From Bifidobacterium apri (GTDB taxonomy: Bacteria > Actinomycetota > Actinomycetes > Actinomycetales > Bifidobacteriaceae): DNA of 64,000 nucleotides. The notes beneath the pieces were generated by a model. It had not been told where the DNA came from. It did not search any database and saw only the letters and a program-made list of their open reading frames with translations. Each line of letters starts with the position of its first letter. Position 1 is the stretch's first letter. The position numbers and the translations under genes are program-made. The stretch spans positions 248,001 to 312,000 of the forward strand of contig NZ_WBSO01000001.1 in the NCBI RefSeq assembly GCF_009299485.1. The letters run 5' to 3'. Shown here in pieces: positions 7,086-16,257 of this stretch.

Positions 7086-9365
7086 ATGACGACATACTCC
7101 TCCCAGCTTCACGAGGAACAACAAGCGGTGACCCACGCCTATACCCGGCTCGACGCATTGCGCGACCAAGCCCGGCAGCGCCTGGCGAAAGTGCGCGCCG
7201 CAGGGTCGCACGGCTCGCCAACCCAACGCACCGAACGCGACTCCTTCGCCACCATGTACGAGGATCGGCTGATGCAGCTGCGCGCAGTCGAAGATCGTCT
7301 CGTATTCGGTCGTCTCGACGACGTCCACGGCAAACGCCGGTACATCGGCAGAATCGGCTTATCCAGCGCCGAGCATGAGCCCATCCTCACCGACTGGCGT
7401 GCCGATGCCGCCCGCCCCTTCTACGAGGCGACCCCATCGCATCATGGCGATATCGTCATGCGACGCCATATCACACTTCACTTCCGCGAAGTCGTCGGAG
7501 TCGAAGACGAGGTACTCGACGTGCATTCCGACCAGGTCGGCAAAGCATCCGACGCAGGCACACTCACCGGAGAAGGAGCGTTGCTCGCGTCGCTCAATTC
7601 GAAGCGCACCGGCAAAATGACCGATATCGTCGCCACCATCCAAGCGGAACAGGATCGCATCATCCGCGCTCCCCTCGACCGTGTCGTCATCGTCCAAGGC
7701 GGGCCCGGAACCGGCAAAACCGCGGTCGCACTGCACCGCGCTGCCTATTTGCTGTACACGCATCGCCGCAAACTCGCCAATTCCGGTGTTCTGGTGATCG
7801 GCCCCAGCACCAGCTTCCTGCATTACATCGATCAGGTGCTTCCCTCACTCGGCGAGACCGGTGTGGTCAGCCGCACCATCGCCGACCTCATCCCCGGTGT
7901 CGTCGCAACGCATGAAGACAGCGCGAGGGCGGCCATGCTCAAAGGCGATTATCGTATGCGCCATGCAATCGAACATGCGGTCGCCGCGCGCGAACGCGTA
8001 CCGCAACGATTGCCGGTCATCACCCTCAACGGCTTCAAGGTGCCCATGCTCCGCACGGACTTCGAACAGGCGATCGGCGATGCGAAACGCACGCGCCAGC
8101 CGCACAACAAGGCTCGCGAAACCTTCGTGCGCAGCATGCTCAGCGCGTTGCGCAACCGGTATGTCGAACAGCTCGACTATCAGCCGAACCAAGCAGAATT
8201 GTCCGATATCGTCTCCCAGTTGCGGATGAACGACCAGGTGCGTATCACCTTGAACAAGGCATGGCTTCCGATGACCGGCGAATGGCTAATCGACCAGATG
8301 TTCGCCAAGCCACAACAGCTGCGCGCGTATGCGCCATGGCTTACGGACAGCGACATTCGTATCCTGACCAGGCCAAAAGGCTCGCCGATGACCCGCTCCG
8401 ACATCCCTCTGCTTGATGAGGCATTGGAACTGCTCGGCCCAGACCCCCGGCAAGCGGCGCGGCAGGCAGCACAAGACGCCAAGCGTGCCGAAGAAGAGCA
8501 GTTCGCCAATGACACGCTGGCACAGGCTGGTATCGGCTCGGGCATCGTCACTTCGCAGATGCTGCTCGACAATATCAACGGGGGCGATGACGAGCTCATC
8601 GCCCAGCATGCGGCGGCGGACCGCGAATGGACCTACGGGCATATCGTCGTCGACGAGGCGCAGGAGCTGACCGCCATGGAATGGCGTATGCTCATCAGAC
8701 GGTGCCCGTCACGCTCGTTCACCATCGTCGGTGATGTCGCCCAGACCTCGGCGCTCGGCGGTACGCGCTCTTGGGCGAAGACCATGGATCGTCTGTTCGG
8801 CCCGGACCGTTGGGATCTCAACGAACTGACCATCGACTACCGCAATCCGCAGGAAGTTTCTGATCTCGCCTCCGATTTCGCCCAGCGGGAAGGCCTGTAC
8901 GTTTCGACGGTCAAGGCTGTGCGCCACGTCGATGATTCCGTCCGGCGCATCCTCGTACCCTCAGCCGATGAGCTCAACAGCGAAATCGCCTCGAGAACAC
9001 TGAGTTTGGTCAAAGAGTTCATCAGCGATGACGGTACCGGACGCATCGCCGTCATCTCCTCTGCTGAGCGGCTTTCCGGTTTGCGATCGGCAGTCGACGA
9101 CGCGCTGCGCACAGGGCTCCCCAAGGATCGGTACTCACGGCTCGCAGAACAAAACAGCTGGGACCGACAGGTTATGGTGTGCACCACCGAAGAGGTCAAA
9201 GGCTTGGAATTCGATGCGGTCATCGTCGCCGAGCCAGGCGAGATCGAACAGAACGCGCCCTCGCGACTGGTCGCAGCCGCGGACCTGTACGTGGCGATGA
9301 CCCGTCCGACACAGCGTCTGCTTATAGTGCGGACAGAAGATGACGAACGTCAATTGATGATTTAA
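7086..9365 (+). CDS. helD: HelD/HelR-type superfamily 1 helicase-like ATPase
   Basis: UvrD-like ATPase of the HelD group, which in Gram-positive bacteria binds RNA polymerase and frees stalled or antibiotic-blocked enzyme using ATP. Residues 1-90 form a charged, coiled-coil-like N-terminal arm. The Walker A GGPGTGKTAVALHR is at about 205-218, Walker B is VVDEAQELTAMEWRML near 523, and the UvrD-like motifs GDVAQTS, DYRNPQEV and TTEEVKGLEFDAV follow, with the terminal VAMTRPTQRL. The length (759 residues) suits HelD. Start at 7086 follows a weak GGAA; an in-frame ATG at 7068 has no better ribosome site. It stands alone upstream of serA. Confidence 0.87.
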   Translation: MTTYSSQLHEEQQAVTHAYTRLDALRDQARQRLAKVRAAGSHGSPTQRTERDSFATMYEDRLMQLRAVEDRLVFGRLDDVHGKRRYIGRIGLSSAEHEPILTDWRADAARPFYEATPSHHGDIVMRRHITLHFREVVGVEDEVLDVHSDQVGKASDAGTLTGEGALLASLNSKRTGKMTDIVATIQAEQDRIIRAPLDRVVIVQGGPGTGKTAVALHRAAYLLYTHRRKLANSGVLVIGPSTSFLHYIDQVLPSLGETGVVSRTIADLIPGVVATHEDSARAAMLKGDYRMRHAIEHAVAARERVPQRLPVITLNGFKVPMLRTDFEQAIGDAKRTRQPHNKARETFVRSMLSALRNRYVEQLDYQPNQAELSDIVSQLRMNDQVRITLNKAWLPMTGEWLIDQMFAKPQQLRAYAPWLTDSDIRILTRPKGSPMTRSDIPLLDEALELLGPDPRQAARQAAQDAKRAEEEQFANDTLAQAGIGSGIVTSQMLLDNINGGDDELIAQHAAADREWTYGHIVVDEAQELTAMEWRMLIRRCPSRSFTIVGDVAQTSALGGTRSWAKTMDRLFGPDRWDLNELTIDYRNPQEVSDLASDFAQREGLYVSTVKAVRHVDDSVRRILVPSADELNSEIASRTLSLVKEFISDDGTGRIAVISSAERLSGLRSAVDDALRTGLPKDRYSRLAEQNSWDRQVMVCTTEEVKGLEFDAVIVAEPGEIEQNAPSRLVAAADLYVAMTRPTQRLLIVRTEDDERQLMI

Positions 9366-9374
9366 GGTAGAAGT

Positions 9375-10604
9375 ATGCCCAAAGCATTGTTATTAGAGAA
9401 TATTCACCCGTTCGCGGCGCAATCGCTGCGAGACCACGGTTTTGAAGTGGAAACGCTCAAGGGCGCCCTCAGCGAGGACGAGCTCATCGACGCGCTCGAA
9501 GGTGTTGATCTGCTGGGCATTCGCTCCAAGACGAATGTCACGCGCAAAGTCATCGACGCACGCCCTGATCTGACTGCAATCGGCTGCTTCTGCATCGGCA
9601 CGAATCAGGTCGATCTCGACTACGCCGGCAAACGCGGCATCGCCGTGTTCAACGCGCCGTATTCGAATACCCGTTCCGTGGTGGAACTGGTCATCTGTGA
9701 CATCATCTGCCTGATGCGCCGCATCCCTGCACACACGCACCATATGAAGCATGGCGTCTGGGACAAGTCAGCCAGCGGGTCGCACGAAGTGCGCGGCAAG
9801 ACGCTCGGCATCATCGGCTACGGCAACATCGGGTCGCAACTGTCCGTCCTCGCCGAAGCCATGGGCATGCGCGTCCTGTTCTATGATCTCGAAGAGAAGC
9901 TCGCTATGGGCAACGCAAAGCGCATGTCAAGCCTCAACGAGCTGCTCGAACAGTCGGATGCCGTGACGCTGCACGTGGACGGGCGCAAGTCGAACACCGG
10001 GTTCTTCGGTGAGGAACAGTTCTCTCACATGAAGCAGGGCGCCATTTTCATCAACCTGTCCCGCGGTTTCGTCGCCGATCTGGATGCGCTCAAGCGCCAT
10101 CTGGATTCCGGTCATATCTCCGGTGCGGCCGTTGACGTGTTCCCGGTCGAGCCGAAGAAGAGCGGTGACGCGTTCACCACTCCGTTGGCCGACGAGGACA
10201 ATATGATTCTCACGCCGCATATCGGCGGTTCCACGTTGGAAGCGCAGGAATCGATCGGCCATTTCGTGTCGCAACGACTCGAGGACTATTGGTTCAAGGG
10301 TTCTGCCGCACTGTCCGTGAACTTCCCGCAGCTGAACCTCGGCAACAACCGTGGCGTCGCCCGTATCGCGCATCTTCACGCCAACCTGCCGGGTGTGCTG
10401 GGCAAGATGAATCATATCCTCGGCGAGGAGAACATCAACATTTCGGCGCAGTCCTTGGGCACCGAAGGCGAATTGGGATATGTGGTCACGGATGTGGCTG
10501 AAGTCCCCGACCAGGCGACTATCGACGCGCTCAGCCATATCGAAGGCACGATTCGCATGCGCGTGCTCACCGATGACGACACGGCGAGCGATATCGAACG
10601 GTAA
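9375..10604 (+). CDS. serA: D-3-phosphoglycerate dehydrogenase SerA
   Basis: NAD-dependent enzyme that oxidises 3-phosphoglycerate to 3-phosphohydroxypyruvate, the first step of serine synthesis. At 409 residues it is the compact type (as in E. coli) with one C-terminal ACT domain, which in that type binds serine as feedback inhibitor. The nucleotide-binding motif GIIGYGNIGSQ is near residues 146-156, followed by INLSRG, a catalytic His in PHIGGSTLEAQ near 282, and the ACT domain from about residue 335 (RIAHLHANLPGVLG). It starts nine bases after the helicase stop, so both may share a transcript. Confidence 0.95.
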   Translation: MPKALLLENIHPFAAQSLRDHGFEVETLKGALSEDELIDALEGVDLLGIRSKTNVTRKVIDARPDLTAIGCFCIGTNQVDLDYAGKRGIAVFNAPYSNTRSVVELVICDIICLMRRIPAHTHHMKHGVWDKSASGSHEVRGKTLGIIGYGNIGSQLSVLAEAMGMRVLFYDLEEKLAMGNAKRMSSLNELLEQSDAVTLHVDGRKSNTGFFGEEQFSHMKQGAIFINLSRGFVADLDALKRHLDSGHISGAAVDVFPVEPKKSGDAFTTPLADEDNMILTPHIGGSTLEAQESIGHFVSQRLEDYWFKGSAALSVNFPQLNLGNNRGVARIAHLHANLPGVLGKMNHILGEENINISAQSLGTEGELGYVVTDVAEVPDQATIDALSHIEGTIRMRVLTDDDTASDIER

Positions 10605-10651
10605 TCGCTGGTGAGACCGTGGCTGGTGGTCACGGCTTGGAAGGTCTAGGA

Positions 10652-10694
10652 GATTGGCCCTCACTGTGATTGCAGATCACAGTGAGGGCCAATC
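10652..10694 (+). terminator. Perfect 19-bp hairpin after serA
   Basis: Arms at 10652-10670 and 10676-10694 are exact reverse complements (GATTGGCCCTCACTGTGAT on the left) with a 5-base loop, 47 bp after the serA stop. No T-tract follows, so it may act as a Rho-assisted terminator or 3' stabiliser. Confidence 0.7.
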
Positions 10695-10722
10695 GCATAT
10701 GGGCGTTTATTGTGATCACCGG

Positions 10723-10754
10723 TCACGGTTCGAAGCCGGTGCTCCGAACCGTGA
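10723..10754. repeat. Second inverted repeat downstream of serA
   Basis: TCACGGTTCG at 10723-10732 pairs with CGAACCGTGA at 10745-10754 across a 12-base spacer. Its role is unknown; it sits between the serA hairpin and the tandem array. Confidence 0.5.
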
Positions 10755-10826
10755 TTCGTAACCAGTTTCGGCAATCAGCCCGCAGTCGACGCTTATGGGG
10801 TGCCTGGTGTCGGCAGCATCATAACC

Positions 10827-11120
10827 TTCTGCCGACACTGAGCGACTTGTAAGCGTCGGCGGAAACAGAGCAACAACCCCTCCACTGACACTCAACACCA
10901 CATAAACATCCGCAGAAAAGCCACAATCCACTACCGACGCTGAGTGCCCGTAAGTGTCGGTAGAAACAGAACAACAACCCCACCAACACTCACCGCATAA
11001 TCAACGTCCGCAAAACAGACCGCTACCCCCTTCTACCGACACTGAGCACCCCGTAAGCGTCGGCAGAAACTGAGCCACCCCACTACCGACACTGAACACC
11101 CCGTAAGCATCGGCAGAAAC
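10827..11120. repeat. Tandem array of about six hairpin units, period about 51 bp
   Basis: Units begin at about 10831, 10883, 10933, 10982, 11035 and 11085 (intervals 49-53 bp). The best preserved read CCGACACTGAGCACCCCGTA followed by AGCGTCGGCAGAAAC. CCGACACT and AGCGTCGG are near inverted repeats, so each unit can fold as a hairpin. Units 2 and 4 are decayed. Two more copies occur at 26.6 kb, so this is a dispersed family. No coding frame persists through it. Confidence 0.8.
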
Positions 11121-11400
11121 AAACGTATGGGCATCGAAGTTCTGCTTCCGCTCCAGTCAGATATTGGAGAGACTCGCATGATTGGACATGTCTTCATGTG
11201 CAGCGAATTCCGGGAGATACCGAGGCGTTTGGATTTCACGTAGCAGCCTGAACCGGCGATGTTGAACGTGAGTTGTTCTGAAACTCTCCGAATCAGAGCA
11301 GGAGCGAGAGACATCGGGGTTCAGCCCTCTGGATGCCGTCACGCATTCAATCCGTGATGCAATATCGGAATCGCCCAACGACGCGCAGCATCTCGGTGTC
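11121..11400. other. Non-coding stretch between repeat array and nrdR
   Basis: About 280 bp downstream of nrdR. Short frames on either strand have no ribosome site and no recognisable motif. I see no hairpin with a T-tract and no clear function. Confidence 0.45.
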
Positions 11401-11871
11401 TCAGCGAGCGTTATTCAGCTCGGCTGCCTTGTTAGCATTCAGCTCGTCAATCGCATGCTGGAAGTCTTGCAAATTCTCAAAATTCTGGTACACGCTGGCG
11501 AACCGCATGTACGCGACCTCGTCGAGATCACGCAATGGCTTGAGAATTGCTTTGCCCACCTCGTCGGATTTCACGGTTGCCAGACCGCGAGACCGCAAAT
11601 CCTCCTCCACGCGTTGACCGAGCATTTTCAGCTGGTCTTCATCAATCGGCCTGCCTTGGCAGGCTTTGCGCACTCCGTTGACCACCTTGTTACGATCAAA
11701 CGGTTCGACATTGCCGGATCTTTTCTGCACCAAAAGCATGGTGGTTTCCACCGTGGTGAACCGCCTACCACATTTGAGGCATTCGCGACGACGACGAATG
11801 GAATGACCGTCCTCGTTGATACGGGTGTCGACCACCTTGGTTTCAGGATTTTGGCAATACGGGCAATGCAT
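11401..11871 (-). CDS. nrdR: Transcriptional repressor NrdR
   Basis: Repressor of ribonucleotide reductase genes that senses ATP and dATP. At 156 residues it is of standard length. It has the zinc ribbon MHCPYC ... [15 protein letters not shown] (residues 1-43) and the ATP-cone domain ([24 protein letters not shown] onward). MHCPYC fixes the start; a GGAGG ends only two bases before the ATG, so the in-frame GTG three codons upstream could also be used. It lies downstream of the LysM gene that is divergent from lexA, the same three-gene neighbourhood as in mycobacteria and corynebacteria. Confidence 0.96.
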   Translation of the reverse strand: MHCPYCQNPETKVVDTRINEDGHSIRRRRECLKCGRRFTTVETTMLLVQKRSGNVEPFDRNKVVNGVRKACQGRPIDEDQLKMLGQRVEEDLRSRGLATVKSDEVGKAILKPLRDLDEVAYMRFASVYQNFENLQDFQHAIDELNANKAAELNNAR

Positions 11872-11977
11872 ATCCTCCACAATAGTCGACAGCCCCAACT
11901 TGCAGCCATTTCCGGCCAGCCAGCGGTCACTACCGACTGACGGCATGGCATCGACATCCGTCAATGGCCGATGCCAT

Positions 11978-12385
11978 TCACTCAATGGGCACCACAATCG
12001 TTTCGCCGGGCTTGAGACCGGTGGACTGCAAGTTATTGAGTCTGACGATCTCGTCAATCTTCTGATTCACGTCTCCCCCAGCAGGTGTAGTCTCCTGCGC
12101 ATACCGCCAGAGGGTATCACCCGCCTGCACGGTATACGTGACGGTTCTTGTTGGAGTCGCCGATTCGGCGGTTTTCGACTCAACCACGCTCCACCCGAAC
12201 ACCGCCGCAAACACAAGTAACGCGATGATCAGCCCTTTGGCCAGCAATGATTGGCTATGGTCTGCACTGATAGCAGACTCACGCGCAGCCCTACGCCGAT
12301 TGCACACTCGCACACCCTCACCAGGACGTGTCTGAACAGCGCGATAGCCGGCAGCACCCATCCCCACATACTCCTGAGCACGCAT
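11978..12385 (-). CDS. LysM membrane protein, DivS/Rv2719c-like SOS-linked division suppressor
   Basis: A 135-residue protein with a basic cytoplasmic segment, one membrane helix near residues 48-66 ([18 protein letters not shown]) and a C-terminal LysM domain ([13 protein letters not shown] to GETIVVPIE) that should bind peptidoglycan outside the membrane. The ATG is set by GGTGGAG four bases upstream. In Corynebacterium (divS) and Mycobacterium (Rv2719c), a DNA-damage-induced wall protein occupies this same place between lexA and nrdR and halts division. Two SOS boxes in the promoter region support the same role here. The functional name is inferred from synteny and domain, not strong sequence identity. 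Confidence 0.78.
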   Translation of the reverse strand: MRAQEYVGMGAAGYRAVQTRPGEGVRVCNRRRAARESAISADHSQSLLAKGLIIALLVFAAVFGWSVVESKTAESATPTRTVTYTVQAGDTLWRYAQETTPAGGDVNQKIDEIVRLNNLQSTGLKPGETIVVPIE

Positions 12386-12514
12386 GTTTCTCCACCTTTC
12401 CTTTGTCTGATGCGCCAGGCGCCATGGCTCTTCGCCATAACGACCAGCACATGCGACCGTGCTGTTTGCAACCGCACCGCCGTACAGCGATGTTGCGAGT
12501 TGCCGCAATCTATT

Positions 12515-12544
12515 CGAACACATGTTCTATCGAACAGATGTTCT
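12515..12544. promoter_or_regulatory. Two LexA-binding SOS boxes upstream of the LysM gene
   Basis: CGAACACATGTTCT (12515-12528) and CGAACAGATGTTCT (12531-12544) both match the Gram-positive/actinobacterial LexA box CGAAC-N4-GTTCG with one change in the last base, 16 bp apart. On the minus strand they overlap a possible promoter (TTCGAT, 16 bases, TAGATT), so LexA would block the LysM gene. Confidence 0.85.
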
Positions 12545-12584
12545 AATTATGACACAGGCGTTCGAAGTTGACAAGGGGGTGTGT

Positions 12585-12598
12585 CGAACATTTGTTTG
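12585..12598. promoter_or_regulatory. LexA-binding SOS box overlapping the lexA promoter
   Basis: CGAACATTTGTTTG matches the CGAAC-N4-GTTCG box with one mismatch and overlaps the -35 of the lexA promoter, as expected for autorepression. Confidence 0.8.
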
Positions 12599-12624
12599 AT
12601 TTTTACCGCATGCTCGGTTATGCT
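12596..12624 (+). promoter_or_regulatory. lexA promoter
   Basis: TTGATT at 12596-12601 and TATGCT at 12619-12624 are separated by exactly 17 bases, 24 bp ahead of the lexA GTG. The -35 lies inside the third SOS box. Confidence 0.7.
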
Positions 12625-12647
12625 AGTGGAGAACGAAAGGATTTGAT

Positions 12648-13397
12648 GTGGGCACCATCGCATTCCCATCTCGGCATGATGACGAGCAAGACCAGCAATC
12701 TTCGGCATTGAGCGACCGCCAACGCCAAGTACTGGACGCCATCCGCTCCCATGTAGCCGAACACGGCTATGCCCCATCATTCCGGGAAATCGGCGATCTG
12801 GTCGGTTTGAAAAGCCCGTCATCGGTCAAACACCAGCTGCAAGTGCTCGCCGATCGCGGATATATTCGCATCGGCGCGAAAAAAGGCCGCGCCATCGAAT
12901 TGGTCGAAAGCCAGTCTGTGACAGAACAACCCTCGCAGCAGGAGGCTACACATCAACAGGCAGCCAAGATCTTCCCCTTCCCCGCCGCCGACACCTCCCT
13001 TGACGACCGCGAAACCATTCTCGAATCACGAGATGTACCACTCGTCGGCAGAATCGCTGCAGGCACTCCGATCACAGCCCAGCAGCATATCGAAGACGTG
13101 ATGAGACTGCCCGAACGGCTCACCGGAACAGGCAATCTCTTCATGCTTGAAGTCCATGGGGATTCCATGGTCGACGCGGCCATCTGCGACGGCGATTTCG
13201 TCGTCGTGCGCGAACAACAGAACGCCGAGAACGGCGACATCGTCGCGGCGCTGCTCGACGACGAAGCCACCGTCAAGACCTTCCGCAAAGAACACGGTCA
13301 CGTGTGGCTCATCCCCCATAACCCTGCTTATTCGCCCATCGACGGCACCCACGCACAAATCATGGGCAAAGTGGTCACGGTGCTGCGCAAAATCTAA
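12648..13397 (+). CDS. lexA: LexA SOS repressor
   Basis: DNA-binding repressor that self-cleaves when bound by RecA filaments, switching on DNA repair genes. It has an N-terminal winged helix (LSDRQRQVLDAIRSH to PSSVKHQLQVL, residues about 18-70), a variable linker, the Ala-Gly cleavage site in GRIAAGTPI near residue 135, and the S24 peptidase domain with nucleophile Ser in GDSMVDA (about 173) and general-base Lys in ATVKTFRK (about 209). The GTG start is placed by GAAAGG seven bases upstream. It is 249 residues, the long actinobacterial type. Confidence 0.96.
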   Translation: MGTIAFPSRHDDEQDQQSSALSDRQRQVLDAIRSHVAEHGYAPSFREIGDLVGLKSPSSVKHQLQVLADRGYIRIGAKKGRAIELVESQSVTEQPSQQEATHQQAAKIFPFPAADTSLDDRETILESRDVPLVGRIAAGTPITAQQHIEDVMRLPERLTGTGNLFMLEVHGDSMVDAAICDGDFVVVREQQNAENGDIVAALLDDEATVKTFRKEHGHVWLIPHNPAYSPIDGTHAQIMGKVVTVLRKI

Positions 13398-13809
13398 ATC
13401 CGGCAGCCACCGCGATCATCTGTTGTTCCCCGTGGCGTGCGGATCCGACCGCATTGTCCTTACATGTGTTCGCCTGATAGTGATGTTGCCCCCGTGTGCG
13501 GATCCGGCAGTCGCACGGCAGACAGATACTTTTGCCTCATCGACAGAACTCAAGCCAAACACGCCGCCGTGCAACACACCTGTCGCGCAGTGGCCAACAA
13601 CCACCGCGCAAGACGGTTTGGAATGACTAACGGTCAAGTATGCGAGTCGATCCTCACACAATCTCGCGAGTAGATGAGTCTCAATGCACCACCAGCACCA
13701 TGACCGGGATCATGTGAGCCGCTGCCATAACGTCCATCAAACCGACGCACTGCCATCGGCACCAACACGACCGGCACCGTCGACTTCGGCGCGACCGCCA
13801 TCATCTGCG
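13398..13809. other. Intergenic region between convergent lexA and the cation efflux gene
   Basis: About 410 bp with no supported gene. At 13639-13661 there is a single decayed copy (TATGCGAGTCGATCCTCACA) of the palindromic repeat that forms arrays at 23.1 and 47.5 kb. No strong terminator hairpin is evident. Confidence 0.5.
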
Positions 13810-14871
13810 CTATTGTCTTTCCCCGAGCCCAACATCACCGCGACCGCCATCACGGTCACCATCGGCATCGACACCGCCGCCACCCGCAGCACCATCAGCA
13901 CTGTCACCATCGTCGCGCCCGTCCACACCCTCCGGCGCATCATGCAAGTGTTCTGCGCGAGTCGCCTCGCACCCGGCCGGCTCCAACTGGAACGTCGTAT
14001 GCGGGATCGACACCGGGAAATGCTCGCGCAGGCAGCTTTGCAACTGAGCCAGAATCTGCGCCCCCTGAGCCATCGACAACCCCGGATCGACCACCACATG
14101 CGCCATCAGCACCGGCATGCCGGTCGACACCGTACTCGCATGCAGGTCATGCACAGCCACCACATGCGGCACACGTTCCATATGCGCGCGAACCTCATCA
14201 AGATCCAATCCTTCCGGCGTCTCCTCCAACAGCACACGCACCGCCTTGCGCAGCAGCAGCACCGCGCGCGGAATCATCATCAACGCGATGATCCCGCCGG
14301 CGATCGCGTCAAAACCGCCCCAGCCCGTGCATTGCAGCACAATCGCGGAGACAATGACGGCGACCGAGCCCAAAGCGTCATTGACCACTTCCAGGAACGC
14401 CGCACGCATATTCATGTTGTCTTCACTATTCGCATGGAGAATAACAATCGAGCCGATATTCGAAGCAAGACCCAATACGCCCATGAACAGCAGCAGACCG
14501 ACGCTGCGCACACCGTCATCCGCCCCGCCGAACAGACGCATCCCGGCTTCCACCAGCGCATACACCCCGACGAACAGCAGCACCAACGCACCAAGCGCCG
14601 CGGTAATGACTTCCAGCCGAGCCCATCCCCAAGTCCTGGTGTTGCTGGGCTTGCGACGCATCAGCATAGCCGTCACCGTCGATGCGACCAGCACCGACAA
14701 ATCAGTGAGCATATGTCCGGCATCGACGAGCAAGGCCAATGATCCGGTCACCGCCGCACTGATGACTTCGGCGATGAACACCGTTGACGTCAACGCCAGC
14801 GACATCATCAGTCTGCGCTGATGTTCCGCGTTACTTCCCCGCTGTCGGGATGTCTCTTGCACGTGCGCCAT
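13810..14871 (-). CDS. Cation diffusion facilitator (CzcD/ZitB-type) metal exporter
   Basis: Inner-membrane antiporter that expels Zn2+ or a similar divalent cation in exchange for protons. Six membrane helices span residues about 20-210, with the metal-site motifs HMLTD (helix 2) and a matching NDALGS in helix 5 (typically HxxxD, here N in place of H). The C-terminal cytoplasmic domain (EVRAHMERVPHVVAVHDLHAS to VVVDPG) follows. The last about 45 residues are a Gly/Asp-rich tail (GDRDGGRGDVGLG) not typical of the family. Start ATG is eight bases after AAGGAG. The metal cannot be told from sequence. Confidence 0.9.
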   Translation of the reverse strand: MAHVQETSRQRGSNAEHQRRLMMSLALTSTVFIAEVISAAVTGSLALLVDAGHMLTDLSVLVASTVTAMLMRRKPSNTRTWGWARLEVITAALGALVLLFVGVYALVEAGMRLFGGADDGVRSVGLLLFMGVLGLASNIGSIVILHANSEDNMNMRAAFLEVVNDALGSVAVIVSAIVLQCTGWGGFDAIAGGIIALMMIPRAVLLLRKAVRVLLEETPEGLDLDEVRAHMERVPHVVAVHDLHASTVSTGMPVLMAHVVVDPGLSMAQGAQILAQLQSCLREHFPVSIPHTTFQLEPAGCEATRAEHLHDAPEGVDGRDDGDSADGAAGGGGVDADGDRDGGRGDVGLGERQ

Positions 14872-14986
14872 CACATAATCTCCTTGGCTAGCCGCAGACT
14901 CGTTCTTATGAAACCCGGTGCCGTTACCCGGTCACGCCTGCCGAAATCGCTTCTCATTACCATTCTCATCGGCACCAATACGACGA

Positions 14987-15010
14987 AACCCCGGCATGGC
15001 AACCGGGGTT
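14987..15010 (-). terminator. Hairpin downstream of ldh
   Basis: AACCCCGG (14987-14994) pairs with CCGGGGTT (15003-15010) over an 8-base loop, about 110 bp after the ldh stop and before the cation exporter. It probably ends ldh transcription; no T-tract is present. Confidence 0.5.
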
Positions 15011-15117
15011 CCTTGTGTTCGCGGCCGGCATGACAACCGGCACAACGATGTGCGTCACGGGATATCCGACGTTATCGAAGCAATGTCACGATGCCGTCAT
15101 AGATCCCCGCTGATGCA

Positions 15118-16083
<966 letters not shown>

Positions 16084-16257
16084 CTACTTCTCCTTGGCAA
16101 TGACCCGATTGTGACGGGTTTCATTCAGTAACACTTCCACTCTAGTGGCTCTCCGTGACGTTTCCGGGAGGAAAACGCCTTGACGCCGAGCATATTCAAC
16201 GAACATTATGGGAGCGTTCACAGTACAGCAATATCAAACGGTCTTGCCGTTGAGCAC

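Noticed and set aside
6586-7221. Minus-strand open frame of about 211 codons between mraZ and the helicase
   Set aside because: It overlaps the start of the helicase gene, has no ribosome site, and its product is Arg/Gly/Val-rich without motifs, as expected of antisense GC-rich DNA.
11033-11378. Short minus-strand frames between the repeat array and nrdR as a gene remnant
   Set aside because: Neither has a ribosome site or recognisable family; part of the sequence is repeat-array DNA.
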